Assembly: GCA_950295325.1 (NCBI GenBank) | Contig: OX485807.1 | Span: 22,849,666-22,913,665, forward strand | DNA: 64,000 bases | Reading direction: 5' to 3' | DNA from: Polytrichum commune | Lineage: Eukaryota; Streptophyta; Polytrichopsida; Polytrichales; Polytrichaceae | In this document: piece by piece, positions 36,186-48,209 of the stretch | Position numbering within the stretch: position 1 is the stretch's first letter | How the letters are laid out: the number at the start of each line of letters is the position of its first letter | Notes under the pieces: generated by a model | Told to the model about the DNA's origin: nothing | What the model saw: the letters and a program-made list of their open reading frames with translations, nothing else | Databases searched by the model: none | Position numbers and translations under genes: made by a program

Positions 36186-36754
36186 TATGTTATCACGGGT
36201 AGATCACTCTAAGGCATTTTTGTGCACCACGTGCGGCTGGGTTTTTTTTTGTTTTGGGGCTATTTACCTTCAAGGGCTGAATTAAAGCCTCCCTGTAATT
36301 ACTTAAATTTAAAAAATGGCCCATTTGTTTGCACCCTTCCATTACTCATATTGTCCAAGTCACTGCAATTTTTTGTACTCTATATTCCTTTTAAGCAATA
36401 AACGGGCGTGGGGAAGACGACCCCAACGACGGCGCGTTCCCTTTTCATCCATGTTTGGATAGACGGAAATCCCAATTATTATCCATCCCCGTGAGTCCTA
36501 AACCCATTTACATACCATACTAAACATACCTTCTAGGATCCTTATCTTCAACCCCTATATTAATTTTACAAAAAAATGATGGCCCACGTTTTATGTCCAT
36601 CTAACTTACTTATAATGGGATTGTCTACATTTAATGGCCCCTTCATTATTTAGAATTCCTTTATAATTTTTATTTCAAATGATTTTAATCCTCTCTATAT
36701 TATGCCGCACGTCGTTTTTTAAAATGCACTAAGTGATCTACCCGTGTATGTTAT
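36186..36754. mobile_element. hAT-like MITE with 8-bp target duplication
   Basis: The element is 36194-36746 (553 bp). Both ends begin CACGGGTAGATCACT (right end reverse complemented), and similarity extends with gaps to a subterminal CACGTGCGGC / CGACGTGCGGC. A perfect 8-bp duplication, TATGTTAT, flanks it at 36186-36193 and 36747-36754. The ends match the 18246-18652 element in type (CACGGG..G.TCACT), and the interior matches the half copy at 22306-22552. It is non-coding and non-autonomous. Confidence 0.88.
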
Positions 36755-37925
36755 ACACATAAATTCCAATACAAATGGCCTAGTCAACCTTTAATTCCAT
36801 TCATGATATGATCTTTGAGCTATGAGCAAGTTTGTCTTTGTAATCATTTAGGGGGTAGTCATCTTTGAAGGCCTTCCTACACAAATTGGGATGTTTGTGG
36901 ACATAGTAGTAAACTGAGGTTTATCTTTGGATGTGGCTTAAACCTATAGTTAGGATACTATGCTACAAATGCATAACTATTATTTGTTGATTTTCAAACC
37001 ATATTAACTTGCAAATGTTGATATAGCAAACTTGTTGACATTGAATTGTAGATTGGGTCTACAAACTTGACTTCTCATTCATTATCATGAACTTCATATA
37101 AACATCTTCAAAGGTTGCATTTAAATGATATATATATATATATATATATAATTTTTTTTTTTTCATACACAAAGATCACATCTACTTTGAGCTAAATAAT
37201 TTTTATAATGCTTGACATATGTATACTATCTAATGCTTGTAGGTGATAAGTAGGTTTGACACAAATGAAATCAAAGTATGAGCAAAGTGCCATGAATGAT
37301 TTACAAAATCCCATGTGTCACCTCAAAAGGTTACCATTTCGACACCAAAGTGCCGAATGTGTTTATTGCATATGGTGTATGTATCATAAGAATATGTATT
37401 TTTATGATACTTGAGTGCCAAAGTAAGTATCCTCATTTGTCATCATTTCGTACATTTGTGTCGAAAACATACATGTAAGGTATGTGGGCTTTATGTGGTC
37501 TCTCTTCTTGATCGAGGACAACAACATTTGAGTGGTCTGTAGCAAAGAATTTTGTACTTGGGAATGGACTCCAAAACCATATGTGTTGCAATGAGTTTAG
37601 AACATGCCCTCAAAACACATTGCCCATTCTAGGTTCAAGTATTGACGCAATTGGGAGGGCCTATGTGATAACTAGAACAAAATGAGAAATCTTCACTTTG
37701 ATCACTTCTAGCGTTTGTGATTTAAACTCTGTTTTCTGAAACTTGGAAATTACAAACTGCACGATACATTGCAAAATGCTAAGCAGAGAAGACAATATAC
37801 AATTCAATCCAAGGGTCAAAATTGTCTTTGGAGTTGGAAGTGGACACAGTAAGAGGGCCACTTCCGTTATGTGGGCCTCCCTCGCTTTGAAATTCACAAC
37901 TACTCCACACTAGCTTGAGTCAAAA
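36755..37925. other. AT-rich non-genic stretch
   Basis: A (TA)n microsatellite lies at 37128-37150, followed by a T-rich run. No gene that I can support. Confidence 0.5.
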
Positions 37926-37929
37926 AGTA

Positions 37930-38398
37930 GATTCAGCTTTTGATAGGTCTGTCTGTTCTTCAATTGCTAATAGAAACAACATATCAACATTTCTGCAAAC
38001 CCCCAAAAAATAAGCACATCCCTTTAACCTTGATTTGTGCCTTGGTTACGCCTCCTCTACCTGGATTCCAATGGAGGGCTCATAAATTATGTTCAGCTTC
38101 TGATAGGGTCTGTCTGTTCTTCAATCGCTAACAGAAACAAAATATCAACAATTTAGCAAACCTCCAAAAATTAGGCACATTCCTTAAACCTTGATTTGCG
38201 CCTTGGTTTACGCCTCCTCTACCTTGGTTCCAATGGAGGGCTCATAAAGTGTGTTCAGCTTTCGATAGGGTCTGTCTGTTCTTCAATTGTTAGTAGAAAC
38301 AAGATATGAACTTTTTTGCAAACCCCAAAAAATAGGCACATTCCTTAAACCTTGATTTGCGCCTCAGTTTACACCTCCTTTATCTTGATACCAGTGCA
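37930..38398. repeat. Three 161-bp tandem units overlapping the end of HEN1
   Basis: Units start near 37941, 38101 and 38263 (GATAGGGTCTGTCTGTTCTTC landmark, spacing 160 and 162 bp). Each ends with a segment like CTTGATTTGCGCCTTGGTTTACGCCTCCT. In the third unit this segment is the stop codon and last codons of HEN1 (stop at 38369-38371). The other two are therefore non-coding copies of the terminal-exon end plus downstream DNA. Confidence 0.85.
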
Positions 38399-41300
38399 TT
38401 GTTGAACGGGGGGGGGGGGGGGGGGGGTCCAGCGCCATAGCTCTTTGAAGGCGGGCATTGTACTATCCTCCAACTTAACCTCAACCATATTATCATCCCT
38501 GGGTCGATGTTGTTGTTGGCAAGGGGTTAACGACGAGGTAGGATAGGCGATGGAATTCTGTGCAAATATTGCAATTTGTGTCGCAAAGCCAGGGCTGCCC
38601 TGGTCATCTTCCCCGTCACCTCCGACACCCGTAAAGCTGACTTGGTAATTAAATTGGGACGCGAGACGGGACGCCCACTGTCGAAATTCGTCCCTCGTCC
38701 ACTCAAACCGGTGATCGTGGTTTCTGAAATTGGAAGCATCTGCTGCATCCACCAACACGCTCTTCTTTTTTATTGCAGTGCTGTGAAGGCTATTGCTCTC
38801 CGGGTCCCAATCTAAGCCTCGTATGATAGGGTTGTACTCAATATTTGGAGTCGACACAAACCACACTCTTGGCGCGAGCTGACCAAGCACACTCTCACCC
38901 AACTGTTGTAAGGGTTCGGGATCCATGTGCTCCACAACCTGCATCCAAATTTAGATCTCAGGTTCAACACAAAACACAAAACACAATAACATAACCATAA
39001 CCATAACCATAACCTGCACCCAACATTAGAGCTCCTTAGGTTGAACACTATACCCAAAAACCCAAATCCTAAAACCATAACCATAACCACAATCTGAATC
39101 CAAATTTGAAGCACACAAAACACACAACACAAAACACAAAACACAATAACATAACCATAACCACAACCATAACCTGCACCCAACATTAGAGCTCCTTAGG
39201 TTGAACACTATACCCAAAAACCCAAATCCTAAAACCATAACCATAACCACAATCTGAATCCAAATTTGAAGCTCCTTAGGTTGAACCCTAAACCCTAAAT
39301 CCTAAAACCATAACCTGCATCCAAATTTAGGGCTCCTTAGGTTGAACACAACACTGAACACATAACCATAGTCATAACCATAACCATCTACTATACATTT
39401 TGGAACTTTGGAACAGCCAGGGCACTTGGCGGTTGATGCAGTTGCCATTTCGAGTTCCAAAACAACTGGCCGTGGATGGCAGCATATTGAGGACAGTGCA
39501 GGGATGGCCCTTGACATTAATTTATATGCATGGGTGCAACGGGCTGGAATGGCAAGGTCCAAACTAGTAAAACTGGATGAAGGAGATGGTGATGTCATTG
39601 GCCAGGTGGCAAGAATGATCCATATTGCAGGTGGTGAGAAGAGGGTCAGGATGAATACCATGAGATGCAATACACAAAGTTCTCTAAGAAATTGGAACAA
39701 CTTTGTAGAGGTATTTCACTCTTTTGTAGGACCCTTTTGACATAAGGTAAGTGAGCTCAATATTTGTGAACTATGTAGGTTCAATAGTCAACATAAATGG
39801 TGGGGACCTATATGATCATTTAAGAAGGGAGAGAATCTTCAGTCTGATGATGAATAAGATCTGCATACGAGCTCTGAAAATTAGGAGGAAAATGGCTATG
39901 GCCTAATATCTTGTAATATTTGCATGTTTACTTCCTATGAGAAGTGGGTTCATTGGAAAGAATTAACCGTTCAACATTGGACTTTCTGGGCAATAACCAT
40001 GAGTTCCCAAGAGGTAAGAAAGCAAATGTGACGTATACAAGTAAAGTTAAGCAGGTGAAGGTATTGGAGCATAAAAATGTGACTTTGACTGTGATTTCTG
40101 CTGCAGCTTCAGAATCAGCGAGTAGGAACACAATCTCAACACTCATTCTAACAAATTGTAAGCTAAACTTGTATCAACATGTACTCCATCTTCTTATCCC
40201 AATTACAGTTCAGCTATTCCTTTATAGCTATCCTTTGAAGCAGGGATGTGAAAGCATCCAATGGAGACACAACATCTGATAGCTTTCAAGTAATATAGAG
40301 AGAACGACATTCACCTTGAAAAATAAGGCTTTGCCAATAGAGTTGACAAAGTAGGAAGAAATAGAGAAAGAAAGAGCTGTGCTTACTTCAATGCAGGTTG
40401 CCAAATCTGGAGACTTCAGACAGGGATCCATTTCAGCGATTGAACCTTCATACAATACAACTTTTTGTAAACTTGGCCAAGGATTTGTGTCACCTGGAAT
40501 GTGCTTCATTAGGGTTGTATTCAATGTCTGCATCATCATCACAATCAAAGGGCACAATTCTGGTCATGATATGGAACCTCTGAGCATGGCTACCATGAAA
40601 AGCTTGGGTGAGATATATTCCATAGCTGACAAATGCAGAGATCCCTGTGATGTAATCCTGATGACTGTAAAGAGGATAGAATCAATCACCTTAGCTGCAC
40701 GCACGAGGGCTTTTCGGGATGTATCAATGCCCACAATGTGTTCCAATCTATTTGGTTCTTTAAGAAGAACCTCCAAAAGACTTCCTGATCCACATCCCAG
40801 GTCCACCTGGCCCAATCACCCCGTACATTCAAGTATTTAGCAAATTAAGGAACCACAGTTGCTACACTATGTCTATACTTCATGAAGTTCTAAAGGTACT
40901 GGTTTGATTGATCGATCCTCATTACCAGGAATTTTGCCTCCAAGGCATTAATTAGTGTACGAGCAAAATCATTTCGCTGTTTGGAAAGTGGAGGGGTAAA
41001 ATGTGATGATTCTATTCTCTCCTCCGGTGGTTCTTCATATTTGATTAGCTTCACTGTGTACACAAGCATCCAACCTACAGCACAGCCACAACAAACTTGT
41101 GATCCAACATATGTAGATACTCTAGCCACTCTGTTTTGATGTTAATAACCTAGCAACTATTATTTTTCTCAAGGTTGAAAGCGCCGTCAAACACAAACGG
41201 AGAGTATGAAGTGGAAATGAGTGCTGAAGACATACCTGGCTGACATTCGCTATTACTGTTGCTGGCAGCAAATAAAATACCAAGTGCCTCCGTGGGAATG

Positions 41301-44300
41301 TTAAATTGTAGAGTTTGGCCAACAAGTGCTTGACTAACGCATACATCAAAAGGGGCGATCACCGCACCTACACCCAGCTCAAACTTGAACTCAGCCTGAA
41401 TTTCTAAGATGTGATCTGACTTATACTCTGAAACAACGCTGTTTGTGTTGGGCCAAGCAGTCCCAGGTTCACTCAAGCTCACACTGTAGCTTACATATAC
41501 CATAGACCCAGGAGGAGGGCGATCACCCAGTGTGGCATCTTCAGCAACAACATGATAACTTATTCCTGGTTTCTTTCCCTCTAATTCCACAAGAGATGCA
41601 ACATCCAATCTGTGCTTACAGTCATCCTTTAAATAACTTGACTTAACCCCTTCTTGCTTCTGAAAGTAGCTCAAAAGGCAACCTGCACCTGACCACCTGT
41701 CATAGTGTAGCACAGCATTCAATGCAGCACTTTGAGTTGCGTCAAAGCGGCTTCTGAAAAAACCATCAGACTCAAATTGTGTCCTGCCATCACCACCAGG
41801 AGAGCCAACCAAAATTTTGCAATGGTAGCGTCCTTGCTTTGCCAACACATGCAGCTGGTCCTTTGAGCAAGTCTCGTCTTCATTAGAATATAAACTATTA
41901 GTGTGCTCTGCGACATCTGGATAACCTTCACCTACTCTGTTGTTATTCAAAGAGCACTGTGGACCAGTGCAAGAATATTCAGGGTCAGGCAAGTGCTGTT
42001 GGTGACAATAATCAGTTAAAAGGGCCTTGGGGCTGGCTCCTTGCCAATTTGTTCTGCATGAATAAATCTTTGGAAGGTCAGCCACTAGAAGTGAATTTCT
42101 GCTCAGCTTGTATGCTCCCCATGGGGTTCTTCCCAACATCAACCTATAGGGCACCATGAACAAACAAAGGTGGTTAACAAAAGCCATCTTCCATACCTGG
42201 GACACGCACACCTGCATGCTCAAAGGCATATGGAATATTTCACAACAGTTTTCTTGAGATGAGACAAACCTGTGAAAACAACTCAAATTGAAGTCGGCAT
42301 AGATACACCTCCCATCACTCTGCCAAGTAGACCCAGCAGTAGCAAGAATAGCATCCCCATCAACAAGATGACCAACAAGGAAGCTTGCTCTCTCATTTTT
42401 CACGTGCCCCTCAGAAAGAAGTGGTGCCTCCACAATAACATGTTTGGAACTAGGGTCCAAATGCTCCATGAAGGGTTCAGGTTGGTTAATGCAAGGAATA
42501 TCAACTGCAGGCAGCTTCTCCTTGAGTGGCCAGTATATGCGGGTCCCATCAGGAGCCTTCCCAATTTGCCTGAAACAGTTGAAACAATTCTCATCATACC
42601 TGCTTATTTTTTAGCTTACACATCCAAGCTACAGTCATCCAATATAATTGGTCTCGAGCTACTCCAACAATAAACCCTAAATTCCTTTTCTACCACAGCA
42701 AGGGACCCTGTCATCCACTAGCTCACACCTGTATCAAAAATCTCAGTTCTGAAACTGTCGTTGAGAATGCAGGATACAAAAAGCAGGACCAAATATCAAT
42801 ATATAATCTGTACACCAAAAATGATCTAAAAACTGCTGTTACAAATTAAGCCTGTGGTGTACATTGATCAAAACCATTTAGGGAAGAAGTAATAACCTTG
42901 TGAATAAAACATGACCAGCATCTGGCAGAGCAAGCTCATGTGCTATAATGTCCAGATAATAAGAATCAGGTGTTGCAGTCAAATTAACTGTTCTCAACTC
43001 CTCCTCTGCACATGCAGGAATATAAACTGCTTTAAACTGACATGCTTGCTGGGAGGTTAATGTTGCCAACTGTGGAAGACTTCCAACACACTCTGACTCA
43101 CTTCTACTCTCTGGTGGCTCTGTAATAGGTTCCTCCAGTTGAAGAGAAAGAAGAAAGTTTGTTACAAGCTCAGCAGACAAAGGGTCTGATCGACCAATCC
43201 AGAGGCCATCATCTGAGATCTTGACTGCAGGGCATTCAGCAACTGCCCTCCAGACGAGGGAAGCAGCATGTGCAGGATTATTCTCTGCAAGTTGATCGAT
43301 AGACTTGCACTGTGACATAATCTTGGTGTCCACAATAGTAAGGACTATGGTTGGTACTAGCCCAAACCTTGAGCCTTGCTGCTGCACAGCTGCTCTGAAA
43401 TGCTCTGCCATTGGTTTATTGAAAAACATCATCTGCACCCAAGATAGCGACCTTATACATTCTGAATCAATGAATGCCCATCATATAACTGCAAGCATGT
43501 AAGCTTATCACAGAGGCAAACATTAACATAATATGTGCATCATGTAATCTACATTTAAAATTGACATAGAGACTTGTCAATTTCTTCATACATAAGCAAT
43601 TTCATCATGTTCTCCAGAGCATTGCCACACCTTATCAAACCTGCACTCTTTTCTAACTTCAAACAAACTAACAGGTAACACTGTAACGTGCACTGCCCTC
43701 TCAATTGAGTGGTCAGATAATTTGCAAGAGTCTATTGCCAAGGTTGTTTCATGGACCTTGAAGTTGCCATTGCTCTAAGTCTTTCATTAGTTCGAAGTGT
43801 TGAAATTTGAGGAAGTAACAAGGCTATTGACACGGGAACTTATTAGTTGTTTGCTAAAAAGATAAATCTCATAAATAGGTTTACATTCTTTGAACAGGAC
43901 AATGACAACTGGTGTTCAATTATTTTCTTCTACATTTTGGCTTAGCTCGTTTATGAACTGGCTTTCTGAAGGATAGAAAAGCAGGAGAGCATACCTGATC
44001 TGTTAAGGCCATTGCTACTTTATTAACAAGTCCTTCCCATAACTCAGATATAGTTGGTTGTAGTACAACCGGTTCAAATGGCACATTCAGCTGCAAGATT
44101 ACCACGTTTACATCTACAGTAATCATCCAAAAACATTTGCTCTTTGTGCACTCAAAACTAGACACTGAACATTTTAGAGCGAAAGTAATAACCACAGACC
44201 AAAATGGGCAATCAAAGGGATGAGAAACATTGCAACATAATCATCACGAAGCAAAAACTTTGTATGTGGAAGGCAAGTTGTAGAAAAGACGACGGATACT

Positions 44301-44698
44301 GCACTAGATACAGAGGGAGAACTACAGTGAGGAAAAATTCACTACATTCTTGCATTCAATGCCAATCGAGGGAAACCTAATCAACATCACACTGTCACAT
44401 TAAAATTGAAACAAGTGTATGTATTCGGTACCTTCCGCAATCCAAGGAGAGCTGCGTCTTGCTCAGCATCCTTTTTCCGACGGAAACTGCTGGACTGGAC
44501 AATCTCTTCATCAGGAAGGTACAGAGTACTAACAAAGAACAATTCCGGCTTGCCAAGATCACAAACCCCTAATTCAGCTTGAGCCTCTGATGATTTTAGA
44601 GGAACTGCCTCTGCATGTGTCACTTGGCGTGTCTCATAATGATATCTCTGGTCCAACTTGGTCATAAGGAGATGCAGTTTCGCTTTAGCAGTAGACAT
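38369..44698 (-). CDS. HEN1: HEN1 small-RNA 2'-O-methyltransferase
   Basis: HEN1 methylates the 3'-terminal 2'-OH of miRNA and siRNA duplexes, protecting them from uridylation and decay. Exons on the minus strand are 44698-44432, 44090-43995, 43432-42897, 42569-42270, 42143-41236, 41074-40926, 40806-40690, 40527-40387 and 38938-38369, giving 1027 aa; the Arabidopsis protein is about 940. Order: a dsRNA-binding segment (SSSFRRKKDAEQDAALLGL), a La/dsRBD-like middle (HFRAAVQQQG; AVYIPACAEEE; VDGDAILATAGSTW), a PPIase-like region (PPPGSMVYVSYSVSL), then the methyltransferase. That has VDLGCGSGSLLEVLL (SAM site, from 753), EVVEHM (838-843, metal ligands E, E, H) and FRNHDHRFEW (from 909, with further catalytic His). 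The start is the first ATG after an in-frame TGA 16 codons upstream. The C-terminus contains a proline run encoded by a C20 homopolymer. Confidence 0.95.
38939..39400 (-). repeat. Telomere-like and 160-bp tandem repeats in HEN1 intron 8
   Basis: The 1.45-kb last intron of HEN1 holds many AACCAT units, a short plant-telomere-like stretch AACCCTAAACCCTAAATCC at 39284-39302, and a 160-bp direct repeat (CAACATTAGAGCTCCTTAGG at 39022 and 39182, continuing through TATACCCAAAAACCC). Each unit carries a GGATGCAG/GGGTGCAG-like acceptor on the minus strand, similar to the real one at 38939-38940. Confidence 0.75.
39408..39740 (+). other. Unidentified coding-like stretch inside HEN1 intron 8
   Basis: An open plus-strand frame of 110 codons has normal-looking composition (GHLAVDAVAISSSKTTG; YAWVQRAGMARSKLVKLDE) and a C-rich start. 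It lies antisense in the intron and differs in composition from its repeats. I recognise no family. It could be a captured gene fragment or chance. Confidence 0.3.
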
Positions 44699-45255
44699 AC
44701 TTGCCAAGCTCACTCCAACTCCCAAATCCCCTTGTTCGCTTGAGTCAAGTCAGGATGGGCTCACTTCTTTGCCCTAAATTTAGTAGCGGGCTTTCGAGGT
44801 CTCTGTTTCATCAACAACAACAACAATAACAACAATAACGGAATTCGTCATTTACAAAATACTTCACATCAGAAAGAAAAACAGAGCAATTTTTTAATCA
44901 GCTGCGAACACAGTCACATTGTTTGCTGAAATACATCCTAGTAGCACCATACATTGGTAAGCTGCTCTGTTTTTTTTCCTCTCCGCCCAAGTGAATGAGA
45001 GGGTTTATTAGAAGAGAACCCAGCACATCAAATTAGTCCAGCATAATCGACTCAATCATGTTGTCAACCGGCAAAATAATGGCCATACCATATATGAATG
45101 ATGCAAAGTATGAGGACCCTGCATGTTAAGCTGCAGCTCACAACGTATTCCACAATCTTCTGCCGCTTGCACTTCACTACAGTCATTGAGAAACAATAAA
45201 AATTTGAATAAACCTGAGACACTTTTGACAACACCAGCAATGTTCCCCAAAGACA
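44699..45255. promoter_or_regulatory. Upstream region of HEN1
   Basis: This is the 5' leader or promoter of HEN1, with no coding region. It contains CAACAA/TAACAA repeats near 44812-44840. A TGA in frame with HEN1 lies 48 bp upstream of the start codon. No defined promoter motif is convincing. Confidence 0.4.
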
Positions 45256-45269
45256 GAGCTCCCTCCCAC

Positions 45270-45312
45270 ACGTCAATAGAGAGAGAGAGACACAGAGAGA
45301 GAGAGAGAGCTC
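45270..45312 (-). promoter_or_regulatory. TC-rich tract (minus strand), possible HEN1 5' leader
   Basis: GAGAGA-type repeats on the plus strand read CTCTCT on the minus strand, about 570-610 bp upstream of the HEN1 ATG. Such pyrimidine tracts are common near plant transcription starts. The assignment is by position only. Confidence 0.3.
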
Positions 45313-47670
45313 TACGGCAGTTTTGCTTTTGCACATTTGTAACACAGAGAACAAACTACTTTTGCTCAGTTTAAACATTTGACGACGAGCGACTGACTGG
45401 ACACAGAATGCCATAGGCGAGAATGAAACCAAGATTACAAACGACAAAACGAAGCTCGCCAATTCGACAGAAACTCCAAGACCTTCACAACATACATGTA
45501 TACTCGCCATCCAGGATTACTCAGTTTTATTATAATGTTCAACGGGTGGAAGCGAGGAATCCAATACCTCACCGAAGCATACTTACAACAATACTATCGT
45601 CGATCACCGGTTGGAAAAAACAACAACAAACCTCCCTAACTTAGCACACCCCAATCATTTCCGTATCCTGCCTCGAACATTGGGATAAATAAGTTAGAGG
45701 AGCCAATTCCAAGTCGAAGTAACTTGTGGGCGTTACGACAATAGCGTCAATGAGCACCAAAAAATTGGCCAGAGCTAAGTAAGTATCACACTAAGTTATG
45801 CCGGCGTGCGCAACGCCTCACGGGAACGGGATTAGTAATTTATGTATCTATGTAGCTATCGTTATTAGGTTGATGATTCAAGCGGCCTGGCCGTTGTAAT
45901 GATGTTCTATCTTAAACCGCGGTGCCTGATTCGAGCGCCTTTAAAGCTCTCTTTAGGTAAAGGAGTGACATGGCACTATTGCACTCAATTCCCAAAATTA
46001 GGAAGGCAATCCTAGAATATAGGGAAAGGGCTTAAAAGGAATGCCATATCATGTCATTCGTGTTAATAATAAATTAGGTCACTTGCATCTTGATGATGAA
46101 TGAACTCGACTTACAGAGAAAGCTTGTTGAGCGACTTCTTCACCTTCACGCAAACGCGTCCATTCTCCAACATCAGCCTCTCGACTTCTTCATGACTGAA
46201 GCTGCCGACGGCTTTGGCTGCACTTGGTTGCCCTTAGCCTTATTTTGATAGGTTCAATCCAGCCCTCGTTTTCAAAACCCCAGAGTATTGGTGTAATCCT
46301 GAGCTTCGGACGACCTGGGTTGCAGAGGAAGGGCAAGTTTTAAGTAGTGGGAGTCTGGTTTGATTCCTCCGTGATTTATCAACACTCACTACTTACATAG
46401 CAAATCCTTTGTGAGCACAGTGAGTCATCTGAAGTTGGGTATTGGGTATTGGCAGTGCAAGGCCTTGACAGGACTTGTGTTTTCTTATTGCTGGGTTCCT
46501 TAGTTTCAGCTTCGAAATTCGGTCATATGAATCAACTACCAAGTACAATTCCAAGTGGAAAGCGTCTGCAATCTGAATACATGAATGCTCTGTGCGACAA
46601 GGCGCGCTCCGGAGAATATGATGTAGAGAGGCTCAAAAGCATCACCTCAACATCACGCGCTCGTTTCTTGACATCATCTATCATCACCTCTCTGTCTTTC
46701 TTTCTGTCTGTCTGTCTCTGTGTCTGTCTCTCTGTCGCCCTGTCTCTCTCGCTCGCTCGTTCGCTAGTAATAATAACACGCAGTCCAACTACCTCGAGAT
46801 GAATTTACACACCTCAATCTTATCTTCTCGGTGAAGGGGTCACAAGTTTAGGCAAGTTGCTTACAAGGTTTTATTGAGGCAAGAAGTTGAAAAGCCCGAA
46901 TCTCGTGCGTTACGTAATTAGAGGGCTTCGAGCTTTGTGTCTAAGCTAATAAGTTACACTTCCTCTGCCCGTTCCTCTGCACTTCAATCTAAACCCTAAA
47001 CTTTTGTTTTACTTTTCTTAAGTAAAATAAGCTTTGATATATGTGTCAGAGGAGGTTCTGAACTTCTAAGACCAAGTATTTAAGTCCTTTTTTTCGAGTC
47101 CATTTTCTCCTACGACGTTGAGATCAGCAGGTGTCATAATAGTGAGAGTAGTGACGCACATAAAATAGTCTGGGTGTATTTATACATGCAACAGATGGAA
47201 GAGTTTCAGGAAACTTCGGAGACGGAAGAAGTAGAAAGTGAGGGAGGACTAAAATTCTTAGACGCGCACTGATAATTATCAACAAGGACGAATACGATGG
47301 TACGAGAATTTGTTGAGCAGCAGACCCTTACTCTCCAGAAGGGCAACATTCATCGCCTGATTGTAGGTATGAGAAAAACAAGAATATACCAAATGATTTA
47401 AACAATCCAAAGGTTGTGGGGAAAGGGTTCAGAAATGGTGTGGATGCTCATTCACAAGAATTTGTATCGTATAAGAAAGAGATTCAAACTCAACTCATCA
47501 TTTCATGAAGGTGGGCTTGCTTCAAAAGAGTCTTCTAACCCAACTAAGTCCCATGGATATGTTTGCAAAGTGTAGGTCTGCAGATTTTATCCTCATTTCA
47601 TCATCCATCTATTGTTGCTTGTTAAAGTAGTCGCGGTCAAGAATGGCATGTGTCTATTGGCTTGATTTGT
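45313..47670. other. Intergenic region with one exon-like segment
   Basis: No gene that I can support. On the minus strand 46110-46218 reads as an exon-like segment: acceptor TGCAG, then an open frame including FSHEEVERLMLENGRVCVKV, then donor CTGTAAGT. I do not recognise it. A TCTG/TCTC-rich tract lies at 46680-46765. Confidence 0.4.
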
Positions 47671-47675
47671 TGCAG

Positions 47676-47791
47676 CTTTTTGACGGTGTGAAATGTCTAC
47701 TCAACTTACATGACAATGGGGTGGTTCACAGGGACTTGAAGCCATCAAACCTGCTGCTGAGCAACAACTGGTGTGGAGAGCTGAAGATAAG
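47676..47791 (+). pseudogene. Orphan protein-kinase-like exon
   Basis: A segment with acceptor TTGCAG before 47676 and donor GTATGT after 47791 encodes [11 protein letters not shown] then [19 protein letters not shown] and GELKI. This is kinase subdomain VIb (HRDLKPSN) leading towards the DFG loop. I find no exon with DFG next, nor the N-lobe. A second fragment at about 48119-48200 (MFDHVIKMCKFLGTP) resembles subdomain X of MAPK/CDK-type kinases in the same orientation. It is most likely a decayed gene or fragment, less likely a gene with missed exons. Confidence 0.5.
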
Positions 47792-48118
47792 GTATGTGGG
47801 CCTTTATTAATTGGACACTTAAGTACATTTGAGTGGTGTATGGCACGGCTTGCAGTTAAGAACGGCCAAGAATAGGCGCATGTTACGATGAGATTGGACT
47901 GTATGCTCAAAATATAGATATCATTATAGGTTCAATAGATAACATTAATACAAACTGGGAGGGTGTATGTGATTGTTTAAAGAGAAAGAGGATCCTCATT
48001 TTGACCTCTTACAACTATTGTATTTCAACTCCACTTGTGAATTTCAAAATGACAATTGTCGTGATTTATCACAATTGCCAACTGGATGAGAGACGATTTC
48101 TGATCTGAATCCAATGTT

Positions 48119-48205
48119 TGATCACGTCATTAAGATGTGCAAATTTCTTGGAACACCAAGGAAGAAAATACGGCCTGATTTTGTGAACTTGCTGCTTGTT
48201 ATGTA
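48119..48205 (+). pseudogene. Kinase C-lobe-like fragment
   Basis: An open stretch DLNPMFDHVIKMCKFLGTP, ending at a stop near 48205, resembles the CMGC kinase C-lobe around the LGTP motif. It lies 330 bp after the HRDLKPSN exon. The intervening DFG and APE regions are not recognisable. Confidence 0.35.
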
Positions 48206-48209
48206 ATGG

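Noticed and set aside
44699..44725. Upstream extension of HEN1 to 44725
   Set aside because: The codon there is TTG. An in-frame TGA lies further upstream and the first ATG is at 44698.
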